21,381 nucleotides of DNA from an uncultured Campylobacter sp. (GCA_946221035.1 CAMIME010000040.1:1-21381), one strand, 5' to 3'. Shown: positions 13,016 through 20,714, counted from the stretch's first letter. The notes: generated from the letters alone by a model not told the origin. Numbers and translations are program-made.

Positions 13016-14263
13016 CTATGCAAAGAACACGGAGAGTTTCATCAGCGACATCCCGCCCATGATCACGGTGAGGACGAGCACAGCCAAGCCGATGATGGTC
13101 ATCCACACTGGGTGCTTGTAGCCGCGCAGCAGGTCTTTGCGGAAGAGGACGGCCCAGAGCACGATGCCGAAGCCGATCGGCAGGATGATGCCGTTGAACG
13201 CGCCGGCGAAGATGAGCAGCTTCTGCGGGGCCTTCCCAACGAGCAGGTAGACGACCGCGGAGATGGTGATGAAGGCGACGGTGAGCCAGCCGCGCTTCTT
13301 CGGATCGAAACCCTGCTTGGTCAAAAACGACACGGAGGTAAACGACGCGCCGATCACCGACGACAGGCCGGCCGCCCACAGGACGAGGCCGAAGGCGCGC
13401 AGACCGAACTCGCCGGCGGCCTGGTAGAAGGCGTCGGCCGCGGTGTTGTCCTCGGACAGGGTCACGCCGGTGGCCACGACGCCGAGCACCGCGAGGAACA
13501 GCAGCACGCGCAAGATGCCGGTGACGATGATGCCGAGCACGGAGGACTTGGTCAGGTGGTCGACGGCGTCGGGGCCGGTGTGGCCGGCGTCGATGAGCCT
13601 GTGCACGCCCGCGAAGACGATGTAGCCGCCGACGGTGCCGCCGATGAGTGTGGTGACCACGATGGGGTCGAACTGGTCCGGCGCGAACGTCTGCTTCATC
13701 GCGTCGCCGACCGGCGGGTTAGAAGAGATCGCGACGTACAGCATGAGCAGGATCATCAGCGCACCGAGGATGCCCACCAGCACGTCGAGGGCGGCGCCGG
13801 CGCGCTTCCACAGGAACACGATGATCGCAATCACGGCGGAGACGGCGCCGCCGACCTTCGGGTCAACCGCGCCCCCAGTCAGCGCCTCGATGCCCAAGCC
13901 GGTGCCGGCAATGTTGCCGATGTTAAACACCAGCCCGCCGACACCCACCAGGATCGCGAGGAACCAGCCCAGGCCCGGCAGGATTGCGTTGGCCAGCTCG
14001 TTGGCGCGCAACCCGGAGACGCCGAGGATGCGCCAGACGTTGAGCTGGATGGCGATGTCCACGACGATGGACAGCATGATCGCGAACGCGAACGCGGCGC
14101 CCATCTGCGCGGTGAACAGGGAGGTCTGGGCGAGGAAGCCGGGGCCGATGGCGGAGGTCGCCATCAGGAAGATGGCGCCGACCATGGGGCCGATGCCCCG
14201 GGCCGCTGCCGGGGTCTTCCGCGGCGTGGTTTCGTGAGACGTGGTTTCATGCGGAGCGGTCAC
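13016..14263 (-). CDS. NRAMP-fold transporter lacking metal-binding motifs (YcsG-like), 415 aa
   Basis: An integral membrane protein with about 11 hydrophobic segments and the NRAMP/LeuT-like layout. A true NRAMP metal transporter has DPGN in TM1 and a Met-Pro-His motif in TM6. Here TM1 reads SAIGPGFLAQTS (37-48), so the Asp is missing, and TM6 reads GGTVGGYIVFAGVHRLI (208-224), so Met and His are missing. The family also occurs beside LamB/YcsF genes in other bacteria (B. subtilis YcsG), suggesting an organic substrate such as 5-oxoproline or a related amino acid; that substrate is inference. I use the GTG at 14263, which follows a strong AAAGGGG ribosome binding site and precedes a polar N-terminus; the frame is open to 14482, but that part is antisense to the ABC-F gene and has no membrane-protein character. 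Confidence 0.85.
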   Translation of the reverse strand: MTAPHETTSHETTPRKTPAAARGIGPMVGAIFLMATSAIGPGFLAQTSLFTAQMGAAFAFAIMLSIVVDIAIQLNVWRILGVSGLRANELANAILPGLGWFLAILVGVGGLVFNIGNIAGTGLGIEALTGGAVDPKVGGAVSAVIAIIVFLWKRAGAALDVLVGILGALMILLMLYVAISSNPPVGDAMKQTFAPDQFDPIVVTTLIGGTVGGYIVFAGVHRLIDAGHTGPDAVDHLTKSSVLGIIVTGILRVLLFLAVLGVVATGVTLSEDNTAADAFYQAAGEFGLRAFGLVLWAAGLSSVIGASFTSVSFLTKQGFDPKKRGWLTVAFITISAVVYLLVGKAPQKLLIFAGAFNGIILPIGFGIVLWAVLFRKDLLRGYKHPVWMTIIGLAVLVLTVIMGGMSLMKLSVFFA

Positions 14264-14307
14264 TGGGACACCCCTTTCGTAGTCGTGATGACAGTGTGAC
14301 GCGCAAC

Positions 14308-14337
14308 ATCGTAAAGGACGGATGCGCGAAAGGTCAC
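14308..14337 (-). promoter_or_regulatory. Putative promoter of the NRAMP-like/DUF1445 operon (GTGACC, 18 nt, TACGAT)
   Basis: On the minus strand GTGACC (14337-14332) and TACGAT (14313-14308) are 18 bases apart. A start near 14301 gives a leader of about 38 bases with the AAAGGGG ribosome binding site before the GTG at 14263. I found no TTGTNNAAC-type site here, so the GntR protein may not act on this promoter directly. Confidence 0.35.
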
Positions 14338-14351
14338 TCCGGCGGGGGTAG

Positions 14352-16145
14352 CTAGGCCTCCAAACGCTCCCCCAGTTCGAGCCACTCCATCTCGAACTCC
14401 TCGCGGGCATCGCGCGTGGCCTGCAGTTCCTTGGTCTTCCCCGCGATCGCGTCGAAGTCGCCGGCCTCCGACAGCGCGGCAATATCGGCCTCGAGCGCCG
14501 CCGCCCGCTCGTCCTCCTTCGCGATCTTGCGCTCCAGCGCGTTCATCTTCTTGCGCAGCTCGCGCTCCTCCTGCGAGCTCAGGGCACTTTGCTTATCGAC
14601 GACCTCCGGCCCCGACCCCAAGTCCAACTTCCCACCCACCGGCGCCTCAGCGGCACGCCGGTCGAGGTATTGCTGGATGCCGCCGGGAAGGTTGGTCAGT
14701 TGGCCGTCGCCGAAGAGGGCGTAGGTGGTATCGGCGATGCGCTCGATCAGGTACCGGTCGTGGGAGATGACCACGAGCGTGCCGGGCCAGGAATCGAGGA
14801 GGTTCTCGAGCTCCTGGAGGGTGTCGATGTCCAGGTCGTTGGTGGGCTCGTCGAGAAGCAGGATGTTAGGCTCCCCCATGAGCACGCGGGTGAGCTGGAG
14901 GCGGCGGCGCTCGCCGCCGGAGAGGTCGCGCACCGGGGTGCGCTGGCGCTTCGGGGAGAAACCGAGGCGCTCCGCGAGCTGGGACGCGGACATTTCCCCT
15001 TTGCCGAAGGAGATGTAGCTGGCCACGTCCTCGACCGACTGGATGACGGTGCGGTTGGGGTCGAGGTCGTCGAGTTCTTGGCGCAGCCAGCCGATCCGCG
15101 CGGTTTGGCCTTCAATCCGTTTCCCCGCCGCGAGGGGGTACTCGCCGGCAAGGGTGCGCAGCAGCGTCGTCTTGCCGGAGCCGTTGACGCCGACGAGACC
15201 GATCCGCTCGCCTGGGGCGAGGCGCCAGGTGAGGTGGTCGACAAGTGTGCGCCCGTCGGGGGCGTCGATGCGCGCGTCCTCGAGCTCGACAACGACCTTG
15301 CCCTGCCGCTGCTTCGAAAACGCCACGAGCTCCACGGTGTCGCGCGGCGGCGGCACGTCCTTGATCAGGGCCTCGGCGGCCTCGATGCGGTAACGCGGCT
15401 TGGAGGTACGCGCAGGCGCACCGCGGCGCAACCACGCGAGCTCCTTGCGGGCCAGGTTCTGGCGGCGCTGCTCAATCGCGTCGGCCTGGCGTGCGCGCTC
15501 GGCGCGGGCGAAGGTCCAGTCGTTGTAGCCGCCCTCGTAGACGTCGACGGTGCCGTCGTGCACCTCCCAGGTCAGCGTGGCCACGGTGTCGAGGAACCAG
15601 CGGTCGTGGGTGACCACCACCACGGCGAGTTTGCGAGAAAGCAGGTGCTCGGCGAGCCACTGCACACCCTCGACGTCGAGGTGGTTCGTCGGCTCGTCCA
15701 GCACCACCAGGTCCAGGTCCTGCACCAGCGCGGCCGCGAGATTGACCCGCCTGCGCTCGCCGCCGGAGAGCTGCCCCACCGGCGTGTCCAAACCGAGGTC
15801 CGCCACACCCGTGCCCTGCAGCACCTCGCGCACCTTCGCGTTGGACGCCCACTCGAAGGTCTGTAACCCCAACGGTTCGACGACGGCCTGGCCGACCGTG
15901 AGGGCGTCGTCAAGCAGAAAGCGCTGGGTGACCACCGCCATGCGCAGGCCGCCCGTGTGCGAGACGCGCCCCGCATCCGGCGGCTCGATGCCGGTGAGCA
16001 CCTCCAGCAGCGTCGTTTTACCCCCGCCATTGACGCCGACGATGCCGATGCGGTCGCCGGTTTGGACGCCGAGCGAGACGCCGTCGAGAAGCGTCTTCAG
16101 CCCCCATGTCTTGGAGACGTTTTCCAGGTTGATCAGGTTAGCCAT
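14352..16145 (-). CDS. ABC-F family ATPase (Uup-like), 597 aa
   Basis: A soluble protein with two ABC ATPase domains and no membrane segments. Domain 1: Walker A GVNGGGKTT (37-45), signature LSGGE (126-130), Walker B VVLDEPTNHLD (147-157), H-loop THDRW. A charged linker (about 215-265) with KELAWLRRGAPARTSKPR fits the ABC-F interdomain linker. Domain 2: Walker A GVNGSGKTT (319-327), LSGGE (408-412), LLLDEPTNDLD (429-439), SHDRY. A C-terminal coiled coil (about 522-597) is typical of Uup-type members. ABC-F proteins bind the ribosomal E site to rescue or modulate translation, some giving antibiotic resistance; Uup types also affect DNA stability. It lies 12 bp downstream of the exonuclease gene, at the end of the rpf2-ksgA-ispE set, and is likely co-transcribed with it. 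Confidence 0.92.
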   Translation of the reverse strand: MANLINLENVSKTWGLKTLLDGVSLGVQTGDRIGIVGVNGGGKTTLLEVLTGIEPPDAGRVSHTGGLRMAVVTQRFLLDDALTVGQAVVEPLGLQTFEWASNAKVREVLQGTGVADLGLDTPVGQLSGGERRRVNLAAALVQDLDLVVLDEPTNHLDVEGVQWLAEHLLSRKLAVVVVTHDRWFLDTVATLTWEVHDGTVDVYEGGYNDWTFARAERARQADAIEQRRQNLARKELAWLRRGAPARTSKPRYRIEAAEALIKDVPPPRDTVELVAFSKQRQGKVVVELEDARIDAPDGRTLVDHLTWRLAPGERIGLVGVNGSGKTTLLRTLAGEYPLAAGKRIEGQTARIGWLRQELDDLDPNRTVIQSVEDVASYISFGKGEMSASQLAERLGFSPKRQRTPVRDLSGGERRRLQLTRVLMGEPNILLLDEPTNDLDIDTLQELENLLDSWPGTLVVISHDRYLIERIADTTYALFGDGQLTNLPGGIQQYLDRRAAEAPVGGKLDLGSGPEVVDKQSALSSQEERELRKKMNALERKIAKEDERAAALEADIAALSEAGDFDAIAGKTKELQATRDAREEFEMEWLELGERLEA

Positions 16146-16157
16146 AGGCCCCCGATC

Positions 16158-16814
16158 TTACGCAGGCAGTAATTCGTGCAAGGACCGGCTTCGCTGCAGG
16201 TGCGCGACGATGTGGGCGCAGGCCAGCGCGTCCGAATCCGCGCGGTGGTGGTTCAGCCTGAAACCGGGGGCGCAGTACTCGGCGACGGTGGGAAGCGCGT
16301 GGTCCCCGAGCTCAGGCAGGAGCCTGCGACTCGTGCGGCAGGTGCAGTAAAACGACTCCGGGTACGTGCCGGTGAAGTAGTAGCGGTCAAGCCCGCGCCA
16401 CACGGAGGCGTCGAAGGTGGCGTTGTGGGCGTACACGGGTGCCGCGCCGAGGAACTCGACCACGAAGTCCGCGATGTCGAACCAGCTCGGCGCACCTTCC
16501 ACATCGCCGCGGTCGATGCCGTGGATGTGGCTGAACTCGAACACGATGTATTCCTCGGGCGGCTTGAGGTACGTGCAAAACTCCTCCACGACCTCGCCGT
16601 CTTTGACCTTCACCAGCGCCACCTGGCACGCCGACGCGCCCGAGATGCGGTTGGCGGTTTCGAAGTCGACGGTCACGAACTCGTCTCGGAGCAACGTCGC
16701 CGCCGACGGAATCCACTTCGCCGGGCGGCCCTTCGAAGCCCCAGCGCGCATTTGCTTATCGACGGCTCCCGTATTCCCGTCCAGGTAATTCCTCGTCGCG
16801 TCAATCAGCGCCAT
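16158..16814 (-). CDS. DEDDh 3'-5' exonuclease (DnaQ/epsilon-like), 218 aa
   Basis: DnaQ-fold exonuclease with all active-site motifs: VTVDFETAN (ExoI, Asp50 and Glu52), YAHNATFD (ExoII, Asp133) and HHRADSDA (ExoIIIe, His188 and Asp193). It has a 40-residue polar N-terminal extension before the fold. It resembles stand-alone epsilon-like exonucleases of actinobacteria that act in DNA or RNA 3'-end trimming, not the replicative subunit for certain. No BRCT or other C-terminal domain is fused. The ATG at 16814 is separated by one base from the ispE stop (TGA-G-ATG), so translation is coupled to ispE. Confidence 0.88.
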   Translation of the reverse strand: MALIDATRNYLDGNTGAVDKQMRAGASKGRPAKWIPSAATLLRDEFVTVDFETANRISGASACQVALVKVKDGEVVEEFCTYLKPPEEYIVFEFSHIHGIDRGDVEGAPSWFDIADFVVEFLGAAPVYAHNATFDASVWRGLDRYYFTGTYPESFYCTCRTSRRLLPELGDHALPTVAEYCAPGFRLNHHRADSDALACAHIVAHLQRSRSLHELLPA

Positions 16815-16815
16815 C

Positions 16816-17745
16816 TCAGTGCAGCACCGCCCCCTGATCCGGCCCGGACGCGACGAAGATCTCGTAGCCCTCGAACTCCTCGCCGAGGTGTTCGGCGACC
16901 CAGCGGGCGTGGTCCCCGTCGGAGCACAGCACCGCGACGGTGGGGCCAGAACCCGAGACCATCGCGCGCAGCCCCGCCTCGTTGCCCGCCGTCAGAAGCC
17001 GCGCGAGCTGGGGGCGCATCTGCAGCGCGGGGTGTTCTAGGTCATTGCGCATCGCGGCGGCGACGCGGGGGGCGTCCCCGGCGGTCAGCGCCCGGGCAAG
17101 TTCTGCGGTGTCCAGGTGTGGGACGAGGGCGGGGTTGGTGTGCCGGAGGTCGTCGAGAAGCGAGAATGCGTGGCCGGTATTAATGCCCACCTTGGGGTTC
17201 ACAAACACCCAGTGCAGGCGGCCGCGCGAGAGCATCGGGGCGAGCTCGTCGCCGCGGCCGGTGCCGAGCGCGGTGCCGCCCATGAGCGAAAAGGGCACGT
17301 CGGCACCCAGTTGTGCAGCCAGCGGCCCAAGATCCAGCGGCGGCGCGCCGTGGTCGGTCGCAAGCGCGTTCGCGGCGACAAGCGCCGCGGCGGCGTCGGC
17401 CGAACCACCCGCCATGCCGCCGGCGACGAAGACATGCTTTTCCACCTCGATGCGCACCTTTGGCAGCGCCACCCCGGCGCGTCGGGCGACCTCCTCCACG
17501 GCGCGCCAGGCCAGGTTGCTGGGCCCGTCGATGTCCTCGTCCGGGCGGTCGACGCGGAAGGTGGTGCGCATGGATTCGACGACCGGGCCCTCGCCCGGCT
17601 CGCCGGTGCAGATCAGGCGCACGGTCTCCCGCCGGTCGACGGCGTGGAAGACACTGACCAGGTCGTGGTAGCCGTCGGCGCGGGCCTCCCCCACACCCAG
17701 GTGCAGGTTCACTTTGCCGGGGGCGGATGCTTCGTAACTAGCCAC
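16816..17745 (-). CDS. ispE: 4-diphosphocytidyl-2-C-methyl-D-erythritol kinase (GHMP kinase), 309 aa
   Basis: Phosphorylates the 2-hydroxyl of CDP-methylerythritol in the non-mevalonate isoprenoid pathway, in the cytoplasm. Visible motifs: ASAPGKVNLHLGVGEARADGYHDLVSVF in outline (catalytic Lys11 region), the GHMP ATP loop VFVAGGMAGGSADAAAAL (105-122), LGADVPFSLMGGTALGTGRGDEL (catalytic Asp149) and a C-terminal VSGSGPTVAVL (Gly-rich GHMP motif 3). Length is typical. The GTG start at 17745 has a good GGGAGG ribosome binding site and overlaps the end of ksgA by 8 bases, the usual actinobacterial coupling. Isoprenoid supply is needed for undecaprenyl/decaprenyl carriers of cell-wall synthesis, which fits the neighbouring rpf gene. 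Confidence 0.95.
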   Translation of the reverse strand: MASYEASAPGKVNLHLGVGEARADGYHDLVSVFHAVDRRETVRLICTGEPGEGPVVESMRTTFRVDRPDEDIDGPSNLAWRAVEEVARRAGVALPKVRIEVEKHVFVAGGMAGGSADAAAALVAANALATDHGAPPLDLGPLAAQLGADVPFSLMGGTALGTGRGDELAPMLSRGRLHWVFVNPKVGINTGHAFSLLDDLRHTNPALVPHLDTAELARALTAGDAPRVAAAMRNDLEHPALQMRPQLARLLTAGNEAGLRAMVSGSGPTVAVLCSDGDHARWVAEHLGEEFEGYEIFVASGPDQGAVLH

Positions 17746-18586
17746 GCTGCCTCCCGAGCGCGATGAAGTCCTCCACGGTCAGTCGCTCGCCGCGCAGGCC
17801 GGGGTCGATGCCCGCCGCCCGCAGCGCTTCCTCGGCCTCCGCGGCCGAGCCGTAGCTGCCGGCCAGTGTGGAGCGCAGCGTCTTGCGCCGCTGGGCAAAC
17901 GCGGCGTCGATAAGCGGGAACACCTGGGCGCGGAGGTCGCGGGGGGCGTCGGCTGAGACGTCGATACGCACGAGCCCGGACTCGATGTTCGGCGCGGGCC
18001 AGAACACGTGCTTGCCAATGGTGCCCGCGCGCGAGACGTCGCCATAAAAGGCGGCCTTCACGCTGGGCACCCCGTAGACCTTCGACCCCGGTTCGGCGGC
18101 GAGGCGATCCGCCACCTCCTTTTGCACCATGACCAGCACCCGGCGGATCGAGGGGAACTCCTCCAGCAGGTGCAGCAGCACCGGCACCGACACGTTGTAC
18201 GGCAGGTTGGCCACCAGCGCGGTGGGCTCGACCTCCAGGTCCGAGCGGCGCACCTGCAGCGCGTCCGCGTTGATCACGGTGAGCCGGTCCGCGTACTCGG
18301 GCGCATGCTTTTCGACGGTCCCCGCCAACCGCCCCGCCAACCGCGGGTCAATTTCCAGGGCGACCACCTGGGAGACGGTGTCGATGAGCCCGAGGGTGAG
18401 CGATCCGAGCCCGGGGCCGACCTCCACGACGACGTCGTCGGGCGAAAGCTCCGCCGCCGCGACGATGCGGCGCACCGTGTTCGGGTCGTGCAGGAAATTC
18501 TGGCCGAGCTTTTTCGTGGGCGTGACGTCGAGTTCGGCGGCGAGCTCGCGGATCTCAGCTGGACCGAGGAGCTGTGCACCCCCCAT
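17738..18586 (-). CDS. ksgA: 16S rRNA (adenine(1518)-N6/adenine(1519)-N6)-dimethyltransferase, 282 aa
   Basis: KsgA/RsmA dimethylates two adjacent adenines in the 3' hairpin of 16S rRNA late in 30S assembly, using S-adenosylmethionine. The N-terminal KKLGQNFLHDPNTVRRIV (25-42), SAM-binding VVEVGPGLGSLTLGL (53-67), ALEIDPRLAGRL and the catalytic NLPYNVSVPVL (127-137) are all present; the C-terminal helical domain with FAQRRKTLRSTLAG completes the protein. The ATG at 18586 directly follows the rpf2 stop (TAAATG) with no gap. Loss of the gene gives kasugamycin resistance in many bacteria. Confidence 0.96.
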   Translation of the reverse strand: MGGAQLLGPAEIRELAAELDVTPTKKLGQNFLHDPNTVRRIVAAAELSPDDVVVEVGPGLGSLTLGLIDTVSQVVALEIDPRLAGRLAGTVEKHAPEYADRLTVINADALQVRRSDLEVEPTALVANLPYNVSVPVLLHLLEEFPSIRRVLVMVQKEVADRLAAEPGSKVYGVPSVKAAFYGDVSRAGTIGKHVFWPAPNIESGLVRIDVSADAPRDLRAQVFPLIDAAFAQRRKTLRSTLAGSYGSAAEAEEALRAAGIDPGLRGERLTVEDFIALGRQRG

Positions 18587-19747
18587 TTAGCGGATGCCCA
18601 AGCGGGCCGTGCAGGCGGGCCAGGCGCCCCACCCTTGGGCGGCCTGGACGCGCTCCGCGATGGCGATCTGCTGCTCACGCGTGGCCTGGTCAGCCGTCGG
18701 CGCGTAAGCGGTGCCGCCGTAGCCCGCCCACGTGGACGGCGCGAACTGCAGGCCGCCGTGGTAGCCGTTGCCGGTGTTGATGGACCAGTTGCCGCCGGAC
18801 TCGCACACCGCAATCGCGTCCCACACCGAGCCGCCGGCAACGGCCGGGGCCGCGGCACCCGTGTTTCCGGAAATTTCGGCGGGCTTGGTGCCGCGCGCCA
18901 CCTTTGCCGGCTTCGCTTTCTTGATCTCTTTCTCGCCCGCTACCTGCTCGGACTCCACCACGCCGTTGACGGTGACGGTGCGGTGGATGACGCGGGTCTC
19001 GCCCTGCTCGCCCGGCTCGCGGACTTCCTCCACGCCCTCTTCGAGCTGGGCGTCGTCGATATACTCGGCCGGCGCCTCCACGACGACGGTCTCGGGGCGC
19101 TCGGTGACATCGACGCGGTCGAGGACAACCTCGAGACCTTCGGTGATCGGCGCGTCAAGCGGAACACTTAGCCGGTCGTTGGAATCGAAGGTCACGCCGC
19201 GGGCCTTGAGCAGGTCGCCGACCGTCTTCACGGGTGCGGAGATGTAGGTGACATTGCCGCCGTCGCGAAGCTTCACGATCTTCGGCGTCGTCACGTCAAC
19301 GGCCATCCCCTCGGTGACGGGCTGGTCGCGGTCCACATCGGTGGCGGAGGCGGTGGTGATTCCCGCTTGCTCCATGAGCTCGCCCACCGTGCCCGCCGTG
19401 GAGGTGAGCTGCTGCGCCACGCCATCGACCACTACTGCGACCGGCTTGGCGGTGACCACGGTGATGGTCTCGCCGCTTGCGATGCGCTCACCCGGCGCCG
19501 GTGCCACCAGATCCGCCGGCGCGACGTCGACGCCCGCGGCCTGCAACGCCCCCGCAACGTCGCCGGCGTAGGTGCGCACCTGCTGCGCCTGGCCGTTGAC
19601 GTCGATGACGACCTGCTTCTGCGCCGCCAACGCCGTGCCCGCCCCGCCGACAAGCACCGCGCCGGCGACGGTGCCGGCCGCAACGCGCTTGGCGGTGGAC
19701 TGCTCGGAGTTGAGGCGCCGGGTCTGGCGGGAGGTCTTGCGAGGCAT
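18587..19747 (-). CDS. rpf2: Resuscitation-promoting factor Rpf2/RpfB type (DUF348 x3, G5, transglycosylase-like domain), 386 aa
   Basis: A secreted muralytic enzyme that helps cells resume growth. Domains in order: basic N-terminus with a hydrophobic segment to about residue 42 (signal or anchor), three DUF348 repeats (about 46-85, 101-142, 157-200), a G5 domain (about 210-285) with TRVIHRTVTVNG, and the C-terminal RPF lysozyme-like domain (about 306-386): VWDAIAVCESGGNWSINTGNG in outline, with catalytic Glu316, GGLQFAPSTWAGYGG and the final ACTARLG with paired Cys. This is the same plan as mycobacterial RpfB and corynebacterial Rpf2. It is the first gene of a coupled rpf2-ksgA-ispE-exonuclease-ABC-F set. 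The ATG at 19747 has an AAGGA ribosome binding site. Low-complexity Lys/Ala/Pro spacing precedes the RPF domain. Confidence 0.95.
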   Translation of the reverse strand: MPRKTSRQTRRLNSEQSTAKRVAAGTVAGAVLVGGAGTALAAQKQVVIDVNGQAQQVRTYAGDVAGALQAAGVDVAPADLVAPAPGERIASGETITVVTAKPVAVVVDGVAQQLTSTAGTVGELMEQAGITTASATDVDRDQPVTEGMAVDVTTPKIVKLRDGGNVTYISAPVKTVGDLLKARGVTFDSNDRLSVPLDAPITEGLEVVLDRVDVTERPETVVVEAPAEYIDDAQLEEGVEEVREPGEQGETRVIHRTVTVNGVVESEQVAGEKEIKKAKPAKVARGTKPAEISGNTGAAAPAVAGGSVWDAIAVCESGGNWSINTGNGYHGGLQFAPSTWAGYGGTAYAPTADQATREQQIAIAERVQAAQGWGAWPACTARLGIR

Positions 19748-19761
19748 TGGAATCCTTCGAA

Positions 19762-19780
19762 CGGGGTGAAGCTAACCCCG
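19762..19780 (-). promoter_or_regulatory. Small hairpin in the rpf2 5' region (CGGGGT / ACCCCG)
   Basis: Arms of six bases at 19762-19767 and 19775-19780 flank a 7-base loop, just upstream of the AAGGA ribosome binding site of rpf2. In the mRNA this would be a GC-rich stem at the edge of the initiation region. A half-site TGTGA of GlxR/CRP type lies directly upstream on the minus strand, but its second half does not match, so I do not call a GlxR site. Confidence 0.3.
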
Positions 19781-19873
19781 GTCACAATACGGTAACGATA
19801 CGCGCCACACAAGGCCCCAGCCACGCCGAATGCCCTGAACCGATCACCCGTTTCACACCCGAAACACCCGCCA

Positions 19874-20701
19874 CTAGCGCAACCCGTAGACGCGGCTGAA
19901 CGTCTCGGAGACCTCCGCCGCCAGCTCCTCCACCGCCATCCCGCGAGCCTCAGCGACCACGTGTGCGGTGTGGCCGATGAATGCGGGCTCGTTGCGCGCG
20001 CCCCGGAAGGGTTCGGGCGTCATGTACGGCGCATCCGTCTCAATGAGCAGCTGCCCCGCAGGAGCCAGTCGCGCGGCCTCGCGCAGCTCCTCGTTGCGCT
20101 TGAACGTCACGTTGCCGGCGAAGCTCAGGACGTAGCCGCGCTCGAGCGCCTCCCGCGCCACCTCTAACGGGGAGGAGAAGCAGTGCAGGATGACGTGCTC
20201 GGGTTTCGGTGCGTCCTGCAAAATCCGCAAGATCTCCGCATCACCCTCGCGGTTGTGAATCATCAGTGCCTTACCCGACTCCACCGCCAGATCGATGTGC
20301 CAGCGAAACGCCTCCTCTTGCACGTCGAGCGGCGCAGTGCCCTCCTCGTCGTGCTGAAGCCAGTAGGTGTCAATGCCCGTCTCCCCCACAGCCACGCACC
20401 GTTCGTCGTTGGCCATGGCGGTGAGGCGGGAGCGCGCGTCGTCGTCAAGCTCGAGCGCCCGCGTGGGGTGGATCGCGCAGGCGGCGAACACGCTCTCGTG
20501 CGCGTGCGCGGCCTCGAGTGCGAGCTCGGCCTCGGCCAACCCGTCGCCGACCGTGCAGATGCGCTCCACCCCGGCGGCACGCGCACGGGTCACCAGCTCG
20601 TCCGCCGGGACTTTGCAGGAGGCGAGGTGGGTGTGCGCGTCTACCAAACCTGAGATGCGCTCGGCGGGCACGGGGACGGGACGCGGCTTCTTTTTGCTCA
20701 T
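19874..20701 (-). CDS. tatD: TatD family metal-dependent deoxyribonuclease, 275 aa
   Basis: A TIM-barrel metallohydrolase. Metal ligands appear in the family order: GLVDAHTHLAS (His-x-His), VAVGETGIDTYW (Glu), ALMIHNREGDAEI (His), VILHCFSS (His) and LLIETDAPYMTPEPFRG (Asp). TatD enzymes are Mg-dependent 3'-5' exonucleases acting on single-stranded nucleic acid, and some members are D-aminoacyl-tRNA deacylase-like. The gene is separated from rpf2 by 126 bp on the same strand; tatD-rpf-ksgA-ispE order is common in actinobacteria, usually with metG upstream, which is not seen here. I chose the ATG at 20701 (MSKKKPRPVPV) over a GTG at 20710 because of the possible leaderless promoter upstream. 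Confidence 0.92.
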   Translation of the reverse strand: MSKKKPRPVPVPAERISGLVDAHTHLASCKVPADELVTRARAAGVERICTVGDGLAEAELALEAAHAHESVFAACAIHPTRALELDDDARSRLTAMANDERCVAVGETGIDTYWLQHDEEGTAPLDVQEEAFRWHIDLAVESGKALMIHNREGDAEILRILQDAPKPEHVILHCFSSPLEVAREALERGYVLSFAGNVTFKRNEELREAARLAPAGQLLIETDAPYMTPEPFRGARNEPAFIGHTAHVVAEARGMAVEELAAEVSETFSRVYGLR

Positions 20702-20714
20702 ACGATGCACCCTA
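20701..20714. promoter_or_regulatory. Interlocked divergent promoter elements between tatD and the DUF3806-like gene
   Basis: On the plus strand TACGAT (20701-20706) ends 7 bases before the ATG at 20714. On the minus strand TAGGGT (20714 to 20709) ends 7 bases before the tatD ATG at 20701. Each hexamer therefore contains the first base of the opposing start codon, and both genes would have leaderless mRNAs. TACGAT fits the -10 consensus better than TAGGGT, and neither has a clear -35, so this is suggestive only. Confidence 0.35.

Noticed and set aside
12977..14299. A 440-codon plus-strand frame opposite the NRAMP-like gene
   Set aside because: Very rich in His, Glu, Asp and Gln, the usual antisense image of a membrane protein gene; no ribosome binding site or motif.
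14264..14482. N-terminal extension of the NRAMP-like protein to 14482
   Set aside because: The added 73 residues are Arg/Ser/Cys-rich antisense of the ABC-F gene, whereas the GTG at 14263 has a strong ribosome binding site.
14589..15866. A 425-codon plus-strand frame opposite the ABC-F gene
   Set aside because: Shadow of the clear ABC-F coding sequence; no recognisable domains.
18008..19171. A 387-codon plus-strand frame across ksgA and rpf2
   Set aside because: It spans two well-supported minus-strand genes and its translation is low-complexity.
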